Positions 46,020 through 57,539 of a stretch of DNA of 64,000 nucleotides are shown here, one piece after another (the first letter of the stretch is position 1; each line of letters opens with the position of its first letter). The stretch is from NCBI GenBank assembly GCA_028583605.1, contig CM053334.1, positions 21,899,868-21,963,867 of the forward strand, read 5' to 3'. The stretch comes from Dastarcus helophoroides. Lineage: Eukaryota; Arthropoda; Insecta; Coleoptera; Bothrideridae. Position numbers and translations under genes: made by a program. The notes below the pieces were generated by a model. It saw only the letters and a program-made list of their open reading frames with translations, did not search any database and was not told the origin of the DNA.

Positions 46020-46870
46020 ATAAGGATGGCTGATAAGAGACGGTTGTTTCAATTTGAATGTAGCTTCAATATGTGGGTTGTTACACTGAAATTCGAATTA
46101 AAGACAAAACTCCCCTTACTGCAGTCATAAAACTGAGGGGATACGTCGCCACCTAATAAAGTATTTTCCGCGCGATTTTTCGATAGGAAGGGATTTTATT
46201 TTTCATAACGAGTCGACCCGCAAGCGCAGTCGTTAACCGAAAGTTATCAAAAATTCAAGTCAATCCAACAAAAGGTGTTAAACAAACATTTAATGAGGCC
46301 AATCTGAAGTTTGCGCAGTAAAAATAGCCCAATAAAGTCCGGGGGATTTTTAATGCTTCGACAACACCACCACGCCGCAACGCCGGGGCACGTGATTGCC
46401 TGTCGAATTTTTCATTAGAGCTGCGTTTTTACGGCCCCGACACATCAAATGAATTCCTCAGGTGTTTTAAGGTTTCGTTTTACGGGCCGGAAGGCAGTTC
46501 TTGGACGTCGGACAGTTAGCAATATTCCCTGCGTTTGGGAAAAATCAGCCCCCAGAGTGACCGCTAAGCGACTTTCCGGCTCATACGGATTGCCCGCCGT
46601 AAAACTGCCCCGGCCCTAAATCAGAATCTCTGGGCCACTGATTTGTGCAAATTCTTAGAGGTCTGAAAATAACTTCCACTTTGTTTCTTTGTTGATCAGT
46701 GTCGTGTCCATAGGCGTAGCTAGAATAGGGCAGAGTGGGGCACTTACCCCCTTTTGGTTCATGCAGCAAACCGAAAATTCATATGTATTTAACCAGGGGA
46801 CAACAATTGTTCTTCTTTAGAATGTATCCTTTCATTGGAAACATTTTTTCGACTTTTTTCTCAAATTTCC
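46020..46870. other. unique island
   Basis: Balanced composition with GC-rich stretches (46320-46620). No open frame with recognisable homology. 46700-46760 has a GGGCAGAGTGGGGCACTTACCC segment similar to sequences at 40330 and in the 47.6-kb satellite units. Confidence 0.4.
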
Positions 46871-46879
46871 TACTTTTTT

Positions 46880-47209
46880 ATATTGTTCTAACAAAATATA
46901 ATTATAAAATTTAGTTAGGAATTTTCTAGAAAATTTAATAAGGGGAAACGGCCGCGAAAATGAATCAAACGGCAGATAAGCGTTTCAGAAATTTCGGCAA
47001 ACGATAAGTGTTATCTACTTGTTCCTTCTAGAACCCGAAGCGGGACCTATATAAGGTAGTCGCTTTTCCCTCGGTGAGTTAGTTAGAATTCAATGAATAA
47101 GTTAGTTAATTAGACAGTGTTAGCGAATTGTAGTGTTCCTAGTTCAGTTTAAAAATAAAGTGGTTACAATTGACCAAGTGTTAATCATTCGAACCGATAA
47201 CTCACAACA
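46880..47209 (+). mobile_element. solo LTR, family 1, plus orientation, diverged
   Basis: Matches the minus-strand LTR at 37.0-37.5 kb: CGGCAGATAAGCGTTTCAGA and TTCGGCAAACGATAAG segments, a TATA box (CTATATAAGG, 47047-47056), CCCTCGGTGAGTTAG, the poly-A signal AATAAA (47153-47158) and the end CGAACCGATAACTCACAACA at 47209. The left part is diverged or shortened and its start is uncertain. The two copies are about 10 kb apart and inverted. Confidence 0.7.
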
Positions 47210-47630
47210 ATATATCTTTTACTATGATATTTCACAAGATATCATAAAACTCGACTTCTTTTATCCAAGACGATTTTGTCAAAATTTCGAATTTTTATTT
47301 AAAAATTGGTCGTTTCTTTTTTTCAAATTTCCCCATTTCTCGAAATTCGATTTTTCTTGAAAATTTCGCCTTTATCTAATTTTGCAAATTTCAGTGTGTT
47401 TATTAAAATTTGCCTTTTTCTTGAAATCTGGTCGCTCTTCTACAAGTATTATATTTTTTGGAAATTTAAATTTTTTATAAAAGGACAAAAATTGCAAAAA
47501 ATTTTCTTTGTAAATTTCAACTCTTTTTTTAATACAAATTTCTGAAAATATCAACTTGTTTGGCAAAATTTTGACGTGTACCACAATATTGGACACTTTT
47601 TGACGCCACATTGAGGCACCTGTCATCTTC

Positions 47631-49500
47631 TGACTAGAGCAGTCAAGAGAAAATAAACATTCAGCAAAGAAATTTCGATTTTTTCTTCTTAATGTTTCGA
47701 TTTTTCCTTATTTTTTTTCTAATTTAGATAATTCTGTTTCTCTTTGAAAAATTTCGAATTTTCACTAAGATTAAACGCCTTTTGTCAAAATTTGGATCCA
47801 TTTTCACCTAATTTCGTCTTTTTCTTGGAGTTTTGACTACTTTTTTAAAAATTTCAACTCTTTTTTAATACAAATTTCTGGAAATTTCAACTTATTTGGC
47901 TTAATTTTGACGTGTATCATAATATTGGACACCTCTTGACGCCACATTGGGGCAAGGTAGGGCGCACCCGTCATCTTGTGACTAGAGCAGTCAAGAGAAA
48001 ATAAACATTTAGCAAAGAAATTTCGATTTTTTTTTCTCTTAAAGTTTCGATTTTTTCCTTATTTTTTTCTAATTTCGATAAATCTGTTTTTTTTTGGGAA
48101 ATTTCGTATTTTCACTAAGATTAAACGCCTTTTGCCAAAATTTGGATCCATTTTCTCCTAATTTCGTCTTTTTCTCGGAGTTTTGACTACTTTTTTCAAA
48201 ATTTCAAATCTTTTTTTCATACAAATTTCTGGAAATTTCAACTTGTTTGGCAAAATTTTGACGTGTATCACACTATTGGACATTTTTTGACGCCACATTG
48301 GGGCAAGGTAGGGCGCACTTGTTATCTTCTGACTAGAGCAGTCAAGAAAATATAAACATTCAGCAAAGAAATTTCGATTTTTTTTTCTCTTAAAGTTTCG
48401 ATTTTTTCCTTATTTTTTTCTAATTTCGATAAATCTGTTTCTTTTTGGGAAGTTTCGAATTTTCACTAAGAGTAAACGCCTTTTGTCAAAATTTTGATCC
48501 ATTTTCTCCTAATTTCGTCTTTTTCTCGGAGTTGTGACTACTTTTTTCAAAATTTCAACTCTTTTTTAATACAAATTTCTGGAAATTTCAACTCTTTTAA
48601 TACAAATTTCTGGAAATTTCAACTTTTTTGGCAAAATTTTGACGTGTATCACAATATTGGACATTTTTTGACGCCACATTGGGGCAAGGTAGGCCGCACC
48701 TGTCATCTTCTGACTAGAGCAGTCAAGAGAAAATAAACATTCAGCAAAGAAATTTCGATTTTTTTTTCTCTTAAAGTTTCGATTTTTTCCTCATTTTTTT
48801 TCTAATTTCGATAAATCTGTTTCTTTTTGGGAAATTTCGAATTTTCACTAAGACTAAATGTCTTTTGTCAAAATTTGGATCCATTTTCTCCTAATTTCGT
48901 CTTTTTCTCGGAGTTTTGACTACTTTTTTCAAAATTTCAACCCTTTTTAAATACAAATTTCTGGAAATTTTAACTTGTTTGGCAAAATTTTGACGTGTAT
49001 CACAATATTGGACATTTTTTGATGCCACATTGGGGCAAGGTAGGGCGCACTTGTCACCTTCTGACTAGAGCAGTCAAGAGAAAATAAACATTCAGCAAAG
49101 AAATTTCGATTTTTTTTTCTCTTTAAGTTTCGATTTTTTTCTTATTATTTTTTCTAATTTCGATAAATCTGTTTCTTTTTGGGAAATTTCGAATTTTCAC
49201 TAAGATTAAACGCCTTTTGTCAAAATTTTAATCCATTTTCTCCTAATTTCGTCTTTTTCTCGGAGTTGTGACTACTTTTTTCAAAATTTCAACTCTTTTT
49301 TAATACCAATTTCTGGAAATTTCAACTCTTTTTTAATATAAATTTCTGGAAATTTCAACTTGTTTGGCAAAATTTTGACGTATATCATAATATTGGACAC
49401 CATTTTGATGCCATATTCAGGCAAGGTAGGGCGCACCTATCTTCTGACTAGAGCAGTGAAGAGAAAATAAACATTCAGCCAAGAAATTTCGATTTTATTT
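47631..49500. repeat. 350/381-bp satellite array
   Basis: Landmark TGACTAGAGCAGTCAAGAGA starts at 47631, 47979, 48330, 48711, 49062 and 49445, giving steps of 348, 351, 381, 351 and 383 bases. The longer units contain an extra 30-base duplication of an AACTCTTTTAATACAAATTT segment. The alternating 351/381 order indicates duplication of a dimer. Units contain GCAAGGTAGGGCGCAC and the usual TTTCGATTTTTT modules. Confidence 0.9.
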
Positions 49501-49805
49501 TTCTTAAAGATTCGATTTTTTTCTTATGTTTTTCTAATTTAGATAAATCTGTTTCTTTTGGGGAAATTTCGAATTTTTACTAAGATTAAACGCCTTTTGA
49601 TAAAATTTGGATCCATTTTCTCCTAATTTCGTCTTTTTCTCGCTGTTTTTACAACTTTTTTCAAAATTTCGACTCTGTTTCATAAAATTTGACTTTCTCT
49701 GAAAAATGTTCAAATTTTTGTCAATTTCGAAGTTTTCTGGATTCTCCGCTTTTTTTTTCCAAATTCCGATGCAACATTTAGCTTTTTCTGAAAATTTCGG
49801 TCTTT

Positions 49806-50126
49806 TAGAATTTGATTCTAATATGCACAGACCAATAGGTTTGAACATTTATTAGATTCGAAGTTTGTAAACCAAATACCGGTTTCGATTTCGTTAGATA
49901 GACCGGTATTTGGTTTCCAAACTTCGAATCTAATAAATGTTCAAACCTATTGGTCTGTGCATTAGAATCCTTGTCTTCTGGGAAATTTTTCCTAGAGAGC
50001 AACCACTTCGCTAGGTGGCAGTGTTTCAACTGTTGGTAGTTCAGCTACCTATGATTCACTATACACGCCTGGAGGGCTGCATGAATTTGTAGTTTAGGTT
50101 GCATTCTACTTGTATAGAATTTGATT
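49806..50126. mobile_element. hammerhead family A, palindromic copy with 12-bp target duplication
   Basis: A direct repeat TAGAATTTGATT (49806-49817 and 50115-50126) flanks a 297-base element. Its first part is an almost perfect inverted repeat: arms 49814-49883 and 49902-49969 with an 18-base spacer, both arms containing ATTCGAAGTTTG and AAATACCGGT. The ribozyme core is broken: GAAACCGGTA is kept but CTGACGA is absent. The 150-base tail is as in the 18.6-kb copy. Confidence 0.8.
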
Positions 50127-50571
50127 GTTTAGAAATTTTGGTTTCTTAAAGTTTGCCCTTTTCACGAAATTTTGATTTTTATCTCAATGTGCGATACCTA
50201 ATATTTTCGCATTGTTCCTGGTAAATTAATCTTTTTCTCAACATTTTGACATTTCTTTTTAAAAATAGTTGAAAGATTCGATTTTTTTCTTATTTTTTTC
50301 TAATTTAGATAAATCTGTTTCTTTTTGGGAAATTTCGAATTTTTACTAAGATTAAACGCCTTTTGATAAAATTTGGATCCATTTTCTCCTAATTTCGTCT
50401 TTTTCTCGCTGTTTTTACAACTTTTTTCAAAATTTCGACTCTGTTTCATAAAATTTGACTTTCTCTGAAAAATGTTCAAATTTTTGTCAATTTCGAAGTT
50501 TTCTGGATTCTCCGCTTTTTTTTTCCAAATTCCGATGCAACATTTAGCTTTTTCTGAAAATTTCGATCTTT

Positions 50572-50892
50572 TAGAATTTGATTCTAATATGCACAGACCA
50601 ATAGGTTTGAACATTTATTAGATTCGAAGTTTGGAAACCAAATACCGGTTTCGATTTCGTTAGATAGACCGGTATTTGGTTTCCAAACTTCGAATCTAAT
50701 AAATGTTCAAACCTATTGGTCTGTGCATTAGAATCCTTGTCTTCTGGGAAATTTTTTCTAGAGAGCAACTGCTTCGCTAGGTGGCAGTGTTTCAACTGTT
50801 GGTAGTTCAGCTACCTATGATTCACTACACACGCCTGGAGGGCTGCATGAATTTGTAGTCTAGGTTGCATTCTACTTGCATAGAATTTGATT
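50572..50892. mobile_element. hammerhead family A, palindromic copy (duplicate)
   Basis: Same structure as the copy 766 bases upstream, carried along by the tandem duplication. The CTGACGA core segment is also absent. Not an independent insertion. Confidence 0.8.
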
Positions 50893-51032
50893 GTTTAGAA
50901 ATTTTGGTTTCTTAAAGTTTGCCCTTTTCACGAAATTTTGATTTTTATCTCAATGTGCGATACTTAATATTTTCGCATTTTTACTGGTAAATTAATCTTT
51001 TCCTCAACATTTTGATATTTCTTTTTAAAAAG

Positions 51033-52250
51033 AGTCGTTTTCGTAAATTTCGCCCTTACCTCAAAATTTTTCTCTTTCGAAATTTCGAATTTGTTCTCAA
51101 AAACCTCCATTTTGGACTTGACTTTTATTTCAAATATCGTTCATTTATTACAAAATTCAGCCATGTTTCCAAATATTTGGTTTTTTCAATAAATTATGAC
51201 GGAATTTATTAAAAATGTCGAGAAAAATATTTTTAGGATTTTCGAAAAAAAGATTTCTTTTAAATTCAACGTCTTTATTGAATGTTAAATTTTTAGAACA
51301 ATGTTTTTGAAAACTGCGATTTTTTTTTCAAAATTCGAATTTTTCCGAAGATTGCGTCTTTTCACAAAATTAGGGCTTCGAAAATTTTGACTTTTAGGGC
51401 TAGGTTTTTATTTTTAATATGGTTTATTGAAAATTCCGACTTTTCCAAAAAATTGTTCTCAGAATTCTTTTCTTTTTGAAATTACCACTTTATTTTCAAA
51501 ATTTTAATTTTCCGTTTAAAATTGAACTTTGTCGAAAATTTGAAATATTTTCTAAAATTTTCTTTTTTTTTTTTGGTTGTCCTTAGTTATCTTCAAAAAT
51601 TGAAATGCAAATCTCCTTAAAGATGATTTTTATTTCAATTTTCTAGAAAATCCTTTTTTAATCAACTGTTTTCCGAGTTTATTTTTTAAATTTGATTCCC
51701 TGTAGTTTCAACTTTTTCAAAATGCCTTATTTTCCAGATTTTGAGTCTTATCTTAAAATTCGATATTATCTGTTTTTGAGCATTTCCATTTAAAATGGAA
51801 TTTTTTCTCAAGATTTCGATTTTTCATAAAATTCGAATAAAATTTTAAAAGAAAACTAAAAATCTGAAAATATGATTTTTAGGACATTTTTAGAAAAACA
51901 TTTCTCGTAAATTTCAGGAATATGATTAAATTTAAGTAAAGTAAAAATTGCGAGCGAAATATTTTTGCATGCAATTTTTTTACCCCAAATTCAACTTGTT
52001 CTGTAAATTGCCACTTTTTTCCCAAAACCTGAATTTTGGAAATTCCGTTTTTTTTGACTTTTCACTTTTTCAAAATTTCGACATTTCTTGTAGTTCTTCG
52101 GCAGTTTTTTTTCTTGAAATTTGGTTCTTCAAAATTTCGAATTTATTCTAGAAATTCGGTCTGCCCACTTCGTGTGTTTTTAGGTGGAAATATACTTTGC
52201 TCAGTCGAAAGTTTTTTGCCCTGAATTTTTCAGAATGATTGTTACCCCCC
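51033..52250. repeat. T-rich satellite block
   Basis: TTTCGA-type modules; includes a fragment of a dispersed repeat (TTAGTTATCTTCAAAAATTG, 51582-51601). Open frames such as 51948-52151 are low-complexity. Confidence 0.6.
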
Positions 52251-52429
52251 CTTGAAGGAAATCTTGTCTAACCTCTTGGGCGTGTCGTGTCTTATAAATA
52301 ATCGGAAAGAAAACAGCATTTTTTTTAGATTTGGAGGTCTCGCTTTTGAATGACTAATTAGTTATAAATATGCTTTCAAAAATATTTTTCATGGATATAT
52401 CTTAACTAATATATAAATGCAAAGAGAAT

Positions 52430-52578
52430 ACAATCTAGACTGCTAATGCATGCAGCCTTCTATAAGTATATACATAGGTAGTTGCCAACAGTTGAAATAC
52501 TTCCACCTACCAAAACGGTTGCTCTCTAGGAAAGTCCCCAGAAGACAAGTATTCTAATGCACAGACCAATAGGTTTGA
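52430..52578. mobile_element. hammerhead family A, end fragment
   Basis: Inverted relative to the 18.6-kb copy in its tail part: a CTAGACTGC segment, ATACATAGGTAGTTGCC, CTCTCTAGGAAAGTCCCC and AGAAGACAAGTATTC lead to TAATGCACAGACCAATAGG, which stops at 52578. No ribozyme region. The break is followed by the CT microsatellite. Confidence 0.65.
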
Positions 52579-52596
52579 AAATTGAAATACAAAAGT

Positions 52597-52813
<217 letters not shown>

Positions 52814-52819
52814 GGTAGG

Positions 52820-53935
52820 TTATTTTTAAAAAGTCCAAATTATCGGCATAGATCAAAATCTCGGCAAAAATGCGAAAATGCGAAAATTCAACATTTTGAG
52901 AAAGTGGAAATTTTGAAGAGATGTTGACGTTTTCAAAATATCGAGAACCACAAAATTTTGAAAAGGCGAAATTTTCATTAAAATAAAGTTAAAATTTTAA
53001 AAATAATCGATATTATCAAAAAAGTTGAATTTTTCAACAAAAAAAAATAACATTTTCAGAAACATCGGATCTTTAAACAAAGCAAATTTTTTTTTAAGAA
53101 AGTCAAAGTTTTCGAAATAAGTCAAACTCTCATAAATACGAAATTTTGAAAAATGGGGAAATTTTAAAATCAACATTTTGAAGAAAATGGAAATTTTGAG
53201 TCAAAATTTTCGAGAGCGTCAACATTTTGAATAAAAGTCGAAAATTTCAACCAAAAAACAAACAAAATTTTCAGAAATACCGAATCTTAAAGCAAAGTAG
53301 ATTTTTTCAAAAAAGTCAAAATTCAACATTTTGCAGAAAGTCAAAATTTCGGAAAACACTCGATATTATCAAAAAAGCGGAAAATTTCAACAAAATAACA
53401 ATATGAATTTTCCGAAAAACCCCACCTTTAAACAAAGTAGATTTTTTCAAAAAAGTCCAAATTTTTGAAAAAGTCAAAATCTTGGCCAAAATACGAAATT
53501 TTGAAAAGAGGAGAAATTTAAACTTAAAATTTTGAGGAAATGGGGAATATTGAAAGAGTTGAAATTATCTAAATGAAAAAAGTTAAAAATGTCAAACTTT
53601 AAAGAAAAGTTGAAATTTTCAAAAGAAGCCAAAATTCCGAAAAAAAATCCAAATTATCGAGTCGAAATTTTCAATAAAAAAAAATCTTCAGAAAAGCTGA
53701 ATGTTTCACAAAAATTGTATTTTTCAAAAGAGTCAATACTTTCCAAACAAGTAAGTCAGAATCTCACGAAAATGCAAAATTTCAAAAAAAAATGGGGATT
53801 TTTTAACTCAAAATTTTGAAGAAAGTGGAAATTTTGGAAGAATCAAAAATTAAAAAAAAATCGATATTTAAATGAAAGTTGACATTTTGTCAGAGGTATA
53901 TTCTTAAAATAAGTAAAATTTTGAGAAAACTCTCT
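52820..53935. repeat. A-rich satellite array (opposite orientation)
   Basis: AAAAAAGTCAAAATTTTGAAA-like modules. A unit of about 170-190 bases can be sensed from the recurring GTAGATTTTTTCAAAAAAGT (about 53290 and 53437) and CCAAAATACGAAATTTTGAA-like segments. Ends with a short CT run (53931-53943). Confidence 0.65.
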
Positions 53936-54079
53936 CTCTCTCTCAAGATGATAACTTGGCCGTCAAAAAGCGTTAGAGCAACCCTTGTTGTGTTTTTTAA
54001 TCTTTCTTGGTTTCAGGGGAAAAGTATTGTATTTCAGTTTTTGAAGATAACCAAGGACCCCAAAAAAAGTTATTTGATT

Positions 54080-54396
54080 CGAAGTTTGGAAACCAAATGT
54101 ATATCCAACTCAAATGCCAACAAATGTTCCGACAAGTACTAAAGAATCAACCGACGTCAAGCGTGTGACTCTTAAGGACTACCGCCACCTATTGGTCCAA
54201 AGAGAAACTATGGCCATCGCCAACAATGTCGTATACAAGTAGCATGCAAGCTAGACTGCAAATTCTGCATGAATTTGCAGTCTGGCTTGTATGCCCTCTA
54301 GGTGTGTATAGTGAATAATCTAACAAGATCGAAACCGGTCTTTGGTTTCCAAACTTCGAATCTAATAAATGCTCAAACCTATTGGTCTGTGCATTA
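54080..54396. mobile_element. hammerhead family A, rearranged copy with ribozyme deleted
   Basis: From GATTCGAAGTTTGGAAACCA it jumps directly to TATATCCAACTCAAATG, so the ribozyme segment present at 18.67 kb is deleted. A second, inverted part follows (54328-54396: AACAAGATCGAAACCGGTC, TTTGGTTTCC, ending CTGTGCATTA), which has GAAACCGGTC but no CTGACGA. Together it forms a foldback like the 49.8-kb copies. Confidence 0.7.
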
Positions 54397-54403
54397 GTTA
54401 TAT

Positions 54404-55050
54404 ATAAATACCAAAGTGGGTTTGTCTGTTTATCTGCTTTTCACGGTTTAACTACTGAAGAAAATTTAATGAAAATTGGTATAGAGATACCTTGCTAGGC
54501 GATAGTTCATAGGATACATTTTATCCAAAAAACAATTGTTTTAATACACTCAAATTGATACTATATCCGGAAAAGCAAATAACCATTCTCCGTTTATAAT
54601 GTAAAATAAATGATGTGACAACGACGACAACGAAATATAACAGTGATGGCGCAACTTCGCGAATTTTGACCATTTAACAGCGCCATCTAACGTGATATGA
54701 TGTAACTTTGCTACCCTATACATTAACTAGAGAATCATTGCGAGGCAACTGAATACTTGACGGTATTAACGAATTTGAACAAAATATCATTCTACAATCT
54801 GCACGAACTCTTTACAGATGTGCAAGCTGATAAAGTTAGTTACGTTTATCTAAACTAGCTTATTTTATAAATGAGAAAGTTTGATCGACAGCACCATCCA
54901 TCGCTATTTACTGTGCGGTCCTAATTAAAACCAAAAACGAATTAAAACTCAACAAATTAGTTCGTCAATTTAACAAACTTAAAAACTGTTTAATTTTAGA
55001 CATGTCAAGGTATACCGCAGACGAAGCTGCGGGTAATAGCTTGTGTATTA
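54404..55050 (+). mobile_element. Helitron/Helentron-like non-autonomous element
   Basis: Begins near TTATATATAAATACCAAAGT with GGGTTTGTCTGTTTATCTGC and AATGAAAATTGGTATAGAGA, a head often seen in insect rolling-circle elements. It ends with a perfect 6-bp hairpin CCGCAG-ACGAAG-CTGCGG (55015-55032), followed closely by GTAATAGCTTG. The strict CTRR terminus is not met (CTTG), so the exact class is uncertain. No coding capacity. Confidence 0.5.
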
Positions 55051-55940
55051 TAAAATAAAAAATTACAACGAGGTTATGTGCGAGGTTACTAAAGTCTCAA
55101 AGGTCACTAGTAGTGAGGTAACTATGGTACGGATAGCATAGTAAGACCCATATACAACGGAGTGACGTGTGCGTTTAAGTATATGTTTAACTTAAAAACA
55201 ATGTCAATTAAATGTTTTGTAATGAAACAGTCGAACGTGCTACAGTTGAAAATATGTTCAACCAACAACCATAGACCAATAATACTCGTATTTGTCGTGA
55301 TGTTATTATAATCGACTGCTCACAATACTAATTCTAATTTGTACTAATAATCTAGGAATAAAAACATAAAAAATCCAAAGTGGAATGTTAAAAATTAAAT
55401 TCATTTGTATATGATAAATTTTCATTAAAACGGAGATTTCGGTCTTTATCTCCGTCCAAATTAACGTCGTTATATTTTTAGACGAAACTGCCGTCTAAAG
55501 AAGGAGAAAATACCAAACATTCGAGGCGTAACGGTGGAAATCCGAATGAATATTCAAACGTGAGCCGGGTAATTAAGAACACATAGGTTATAATATGGAA
55601 TTATGCGAACCGCGAGCGAGCTTTAAGATTTTCACAATTAGCATAAAAAAGCAATAAAATTATTGCCGGATTAAATTTTGGCAGTACGAGCGAGATTTCA
55701 CGTATCTACCCCGGTTTACCGGCATAATATAGGAGGAAACTCGGTTATGTGTTTAGTACAACTCGAAAATTGCACAGTCTTAGCGGCCTTTCTGCGAACT
55801 TCGAGACGAACTGCGCCCCCCGTTTTAATTCGAATCTACCTTTAGCCCCAATTAAGTCGCAAAGAAGTTTTTTATTCATATTATATCAGCGTTTCCTAAC
55901 TGATGGATGGTAAAAAATTATTGATTGATTTTTCTGGCTT
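55050..55940. other. unique island
   Basis: Non-repetitive with no open frame of note. The segment 55480-55880 is compositionally balanced. No gene recognised. Confidence 0.4.
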
Positions 55941-55944
55941 ACAC

Positions 55945-56160
55945 GAAACTGTGGCATAGTTGGTTGAGCACAGGCTGCTTGCCAGGGTCGTGGGTTCCAC
56001 TCCTACCTCCGGCTTGGGTGTTTACGTTCCTTTAAAATTGTTAGTACTTACATAGAACAATCTGTATGTAGTTCAAAGTTAGCAGTAACCCCCAACGCAA
56101 TGAAACGGCAATAAAAAGCACAAATAAGCTTGGACGAAATTGTTTTAAACTAGTTAATTT
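55945..56160 (+). mobile_element. tRNA-derived SINE
   Basis: The head has a Pol III A-box TGGCATAGTTGG (55952-55963, perfect to TRGCNNAGYNGG) and a B-box GGTTCCACTCC (55993-56003, one change from GGTTCGANTCC), spaced as in tRNA genes. The acceptor stem does not pair, so it is not a working tRNA. A tRNA-unrelated body follows. The 3' end was placed near 56120-56160 and is uncertain. Confidence 0.65.
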
Positions 56161-57005
56161 ATCGGTAGTGGCGTAATCGATAAATAAAAGTGTACGTATC
56201 CGTTAGATGATTTTTGGTACCGCTGTTTTATTAAGAGCTTAATAAAGATACACCCTTATAATGACAAAAAGGCCATAAGACGCAGCTGTTATTATGTAAA
56301 TAACTTTCAGAACATGTAATACTTCAAAGTTTTTGATTAGTTATTGTTGAAATCCCCCCACTTAATATCATACCTGCCACAGCTCTTTGCGAAATCTATT
56401 AAAATTAAGTTTATGGCGTTGACATTAAAAGCTTGAAGCATTTATTTAAGCAATTTTTTACGACAGTGGAAAGATAAATGAGACACATTAACCCTCACAA
56501 CTCACAAATACATTTAAGCAATTTTTGTTCATTTTTAATTGAAAGCAAATAATCCTTTTTACAACTTTACTACTGTATTCCAATAAGTTGACGACGTCCA
56601 ATATTTTGGTAGCATTACGTACGTAGTTCCTCATAGGCATGCTGTTACAAAAGCAGCGATTATTTCATAAGGTTTCTATAGCAATGGCGTCATCTACGGT
56701 TTATTAGAAGCTAGTCGTTGTTCCCAGCATTCGTCGTCTGACGGAATGCCACTTTTTTATGACCGGTCTCATGTCGGGTGGTCTTCATGTTGTTTGTCAT
56801 GTTTTTGACGTGCCGCATTATACTGTAATATGTTTTAATTATCCTTTTCCCCACCCCTAGATGATCCATAAAATTGGAGGTATTTATGCCACAGCATCAA
56901 TATGGAGCCGCACACCACCAAAGATTGGGGCATGTGATTATTGGGTTGTCCGTTTTGTGCGTTTTTTTTTTTTAAATGTAATTTGTCATTAAATTTTTTA
57001 ACATG
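56160..57005. other. unique sequence
   Basis: No repeats or genes recognised. Confidence 0.35.
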
Positions 57006-57015
57006 CTTATGTAAT

Positions 57016-57515
57016 GCTAGAATACAACCTAGACTGCAAATTCATGCATCCCTTCAAGCCTGTATAGTGAATCATAGGTAGCTGAACTACCAACAGGTAA
57101 CAACTGCCCCCTAGCGAAGCGGTTGGTTTCTAGGAAAGTTCCCAGAAGACAAGGATTCTAATGCACAGACCAATAGGTTTGAACATTTATTAGATTCGAA
57201 GTTTGGAAACCAAAGACCGGTTTCGATCTTGTTAGAACTACCCAACAGTTGAAACACTTCCACCTAGCGAAGCAGTTGCTCTCTGGGAAAGTCCCCAGAA
57301 GACCAGAATTCTAATGGACAGACCAATAGGTTTGAACATTTATTAGATTCGAAGTTTGGAAACTAAAGACCGGTTTCGATTTTGTTTGATCTCGTCAGTT
57401 TGGTAAAACCAACTCGAATGCTAACAACTGTTCCGACAAGTAAGTACTAAAGAATCAACGAACGTCAAGCGTGTGACTCTCAGACTACCGCCACCTTTTC
57501 TCTATGGACCAATAG
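57016..57515. mobile_element. hammerhead family A, tandem pair
   Basis: Unit 1 (about 57016-57235) runs from the tail (TACAACCTAGACTGCAAATT) through TAATGCACAGACCAATAGG into the ribozyme region and breaks at GATCTTGTTAGA. Unit 2 (about 57236-57515) starts inside the tail (CAACAGTTGAAACACTTCC) and runs through a complete ribozyme region and beyond (AACTCGAATGCTAACAA, GTCAAGCGTGTGACTC). Same orientation, head to tail. Tandem units are expected if such elements pass through circular or multimeric RNA, but independent insertion cannot be excluded. Confidence 0.7.
57362..57404 (-). ncRNA. type I hammerhead ribozyme, second family A copy
   Basis: The minus strand has ACCAAA, CTGACGA, stem II GATCA-AACA-AAATC (weakened: four of five pairs at best), GAAA, CCGGT, cleavage triplet GTC and TTTAGT. 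The core and the ACCGGT hexamer are intact. Stem I has one mismatch. GTC replaces the GTA of the 18.67-kb copy; both are allowed triplets. Confidence 0.7.
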
Positions 57516-57539
57516 AAGTTATGAAATTAAACAGAAGAT

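Larger units (their letters stand above)
49508..51032. repeat. 766-bp tandem duplication, two near-identical copies
   Basis: Copy 1 runs about 49508-50273 and copy 2 about 50274-51032. They differ at only a few positions, so the duplication is recent. Each holds satellite-like sequence related to the adjacent 350-base units plus one rearranged copy of hammerhead repeat family A. Since both copies carry the same insertion, the element landed first and the segment was duplicated later. The 104-residue minus-strand frames (49534-49848 and 50300-50614) are not genes. Confidence 0.9.

Noticed and set aside
49534..50614. Pair of identical 104-residue minus-strand ORFs
   Set aside because: They start inside the hammerhead-family repeat and run into satellite; identical only because of the 766-bp duplication.
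55945..56010. tRNA gene
   Set aside because: A and B boxes are present but the acceptor stem cannot be formed, and a SINE-like body follows.
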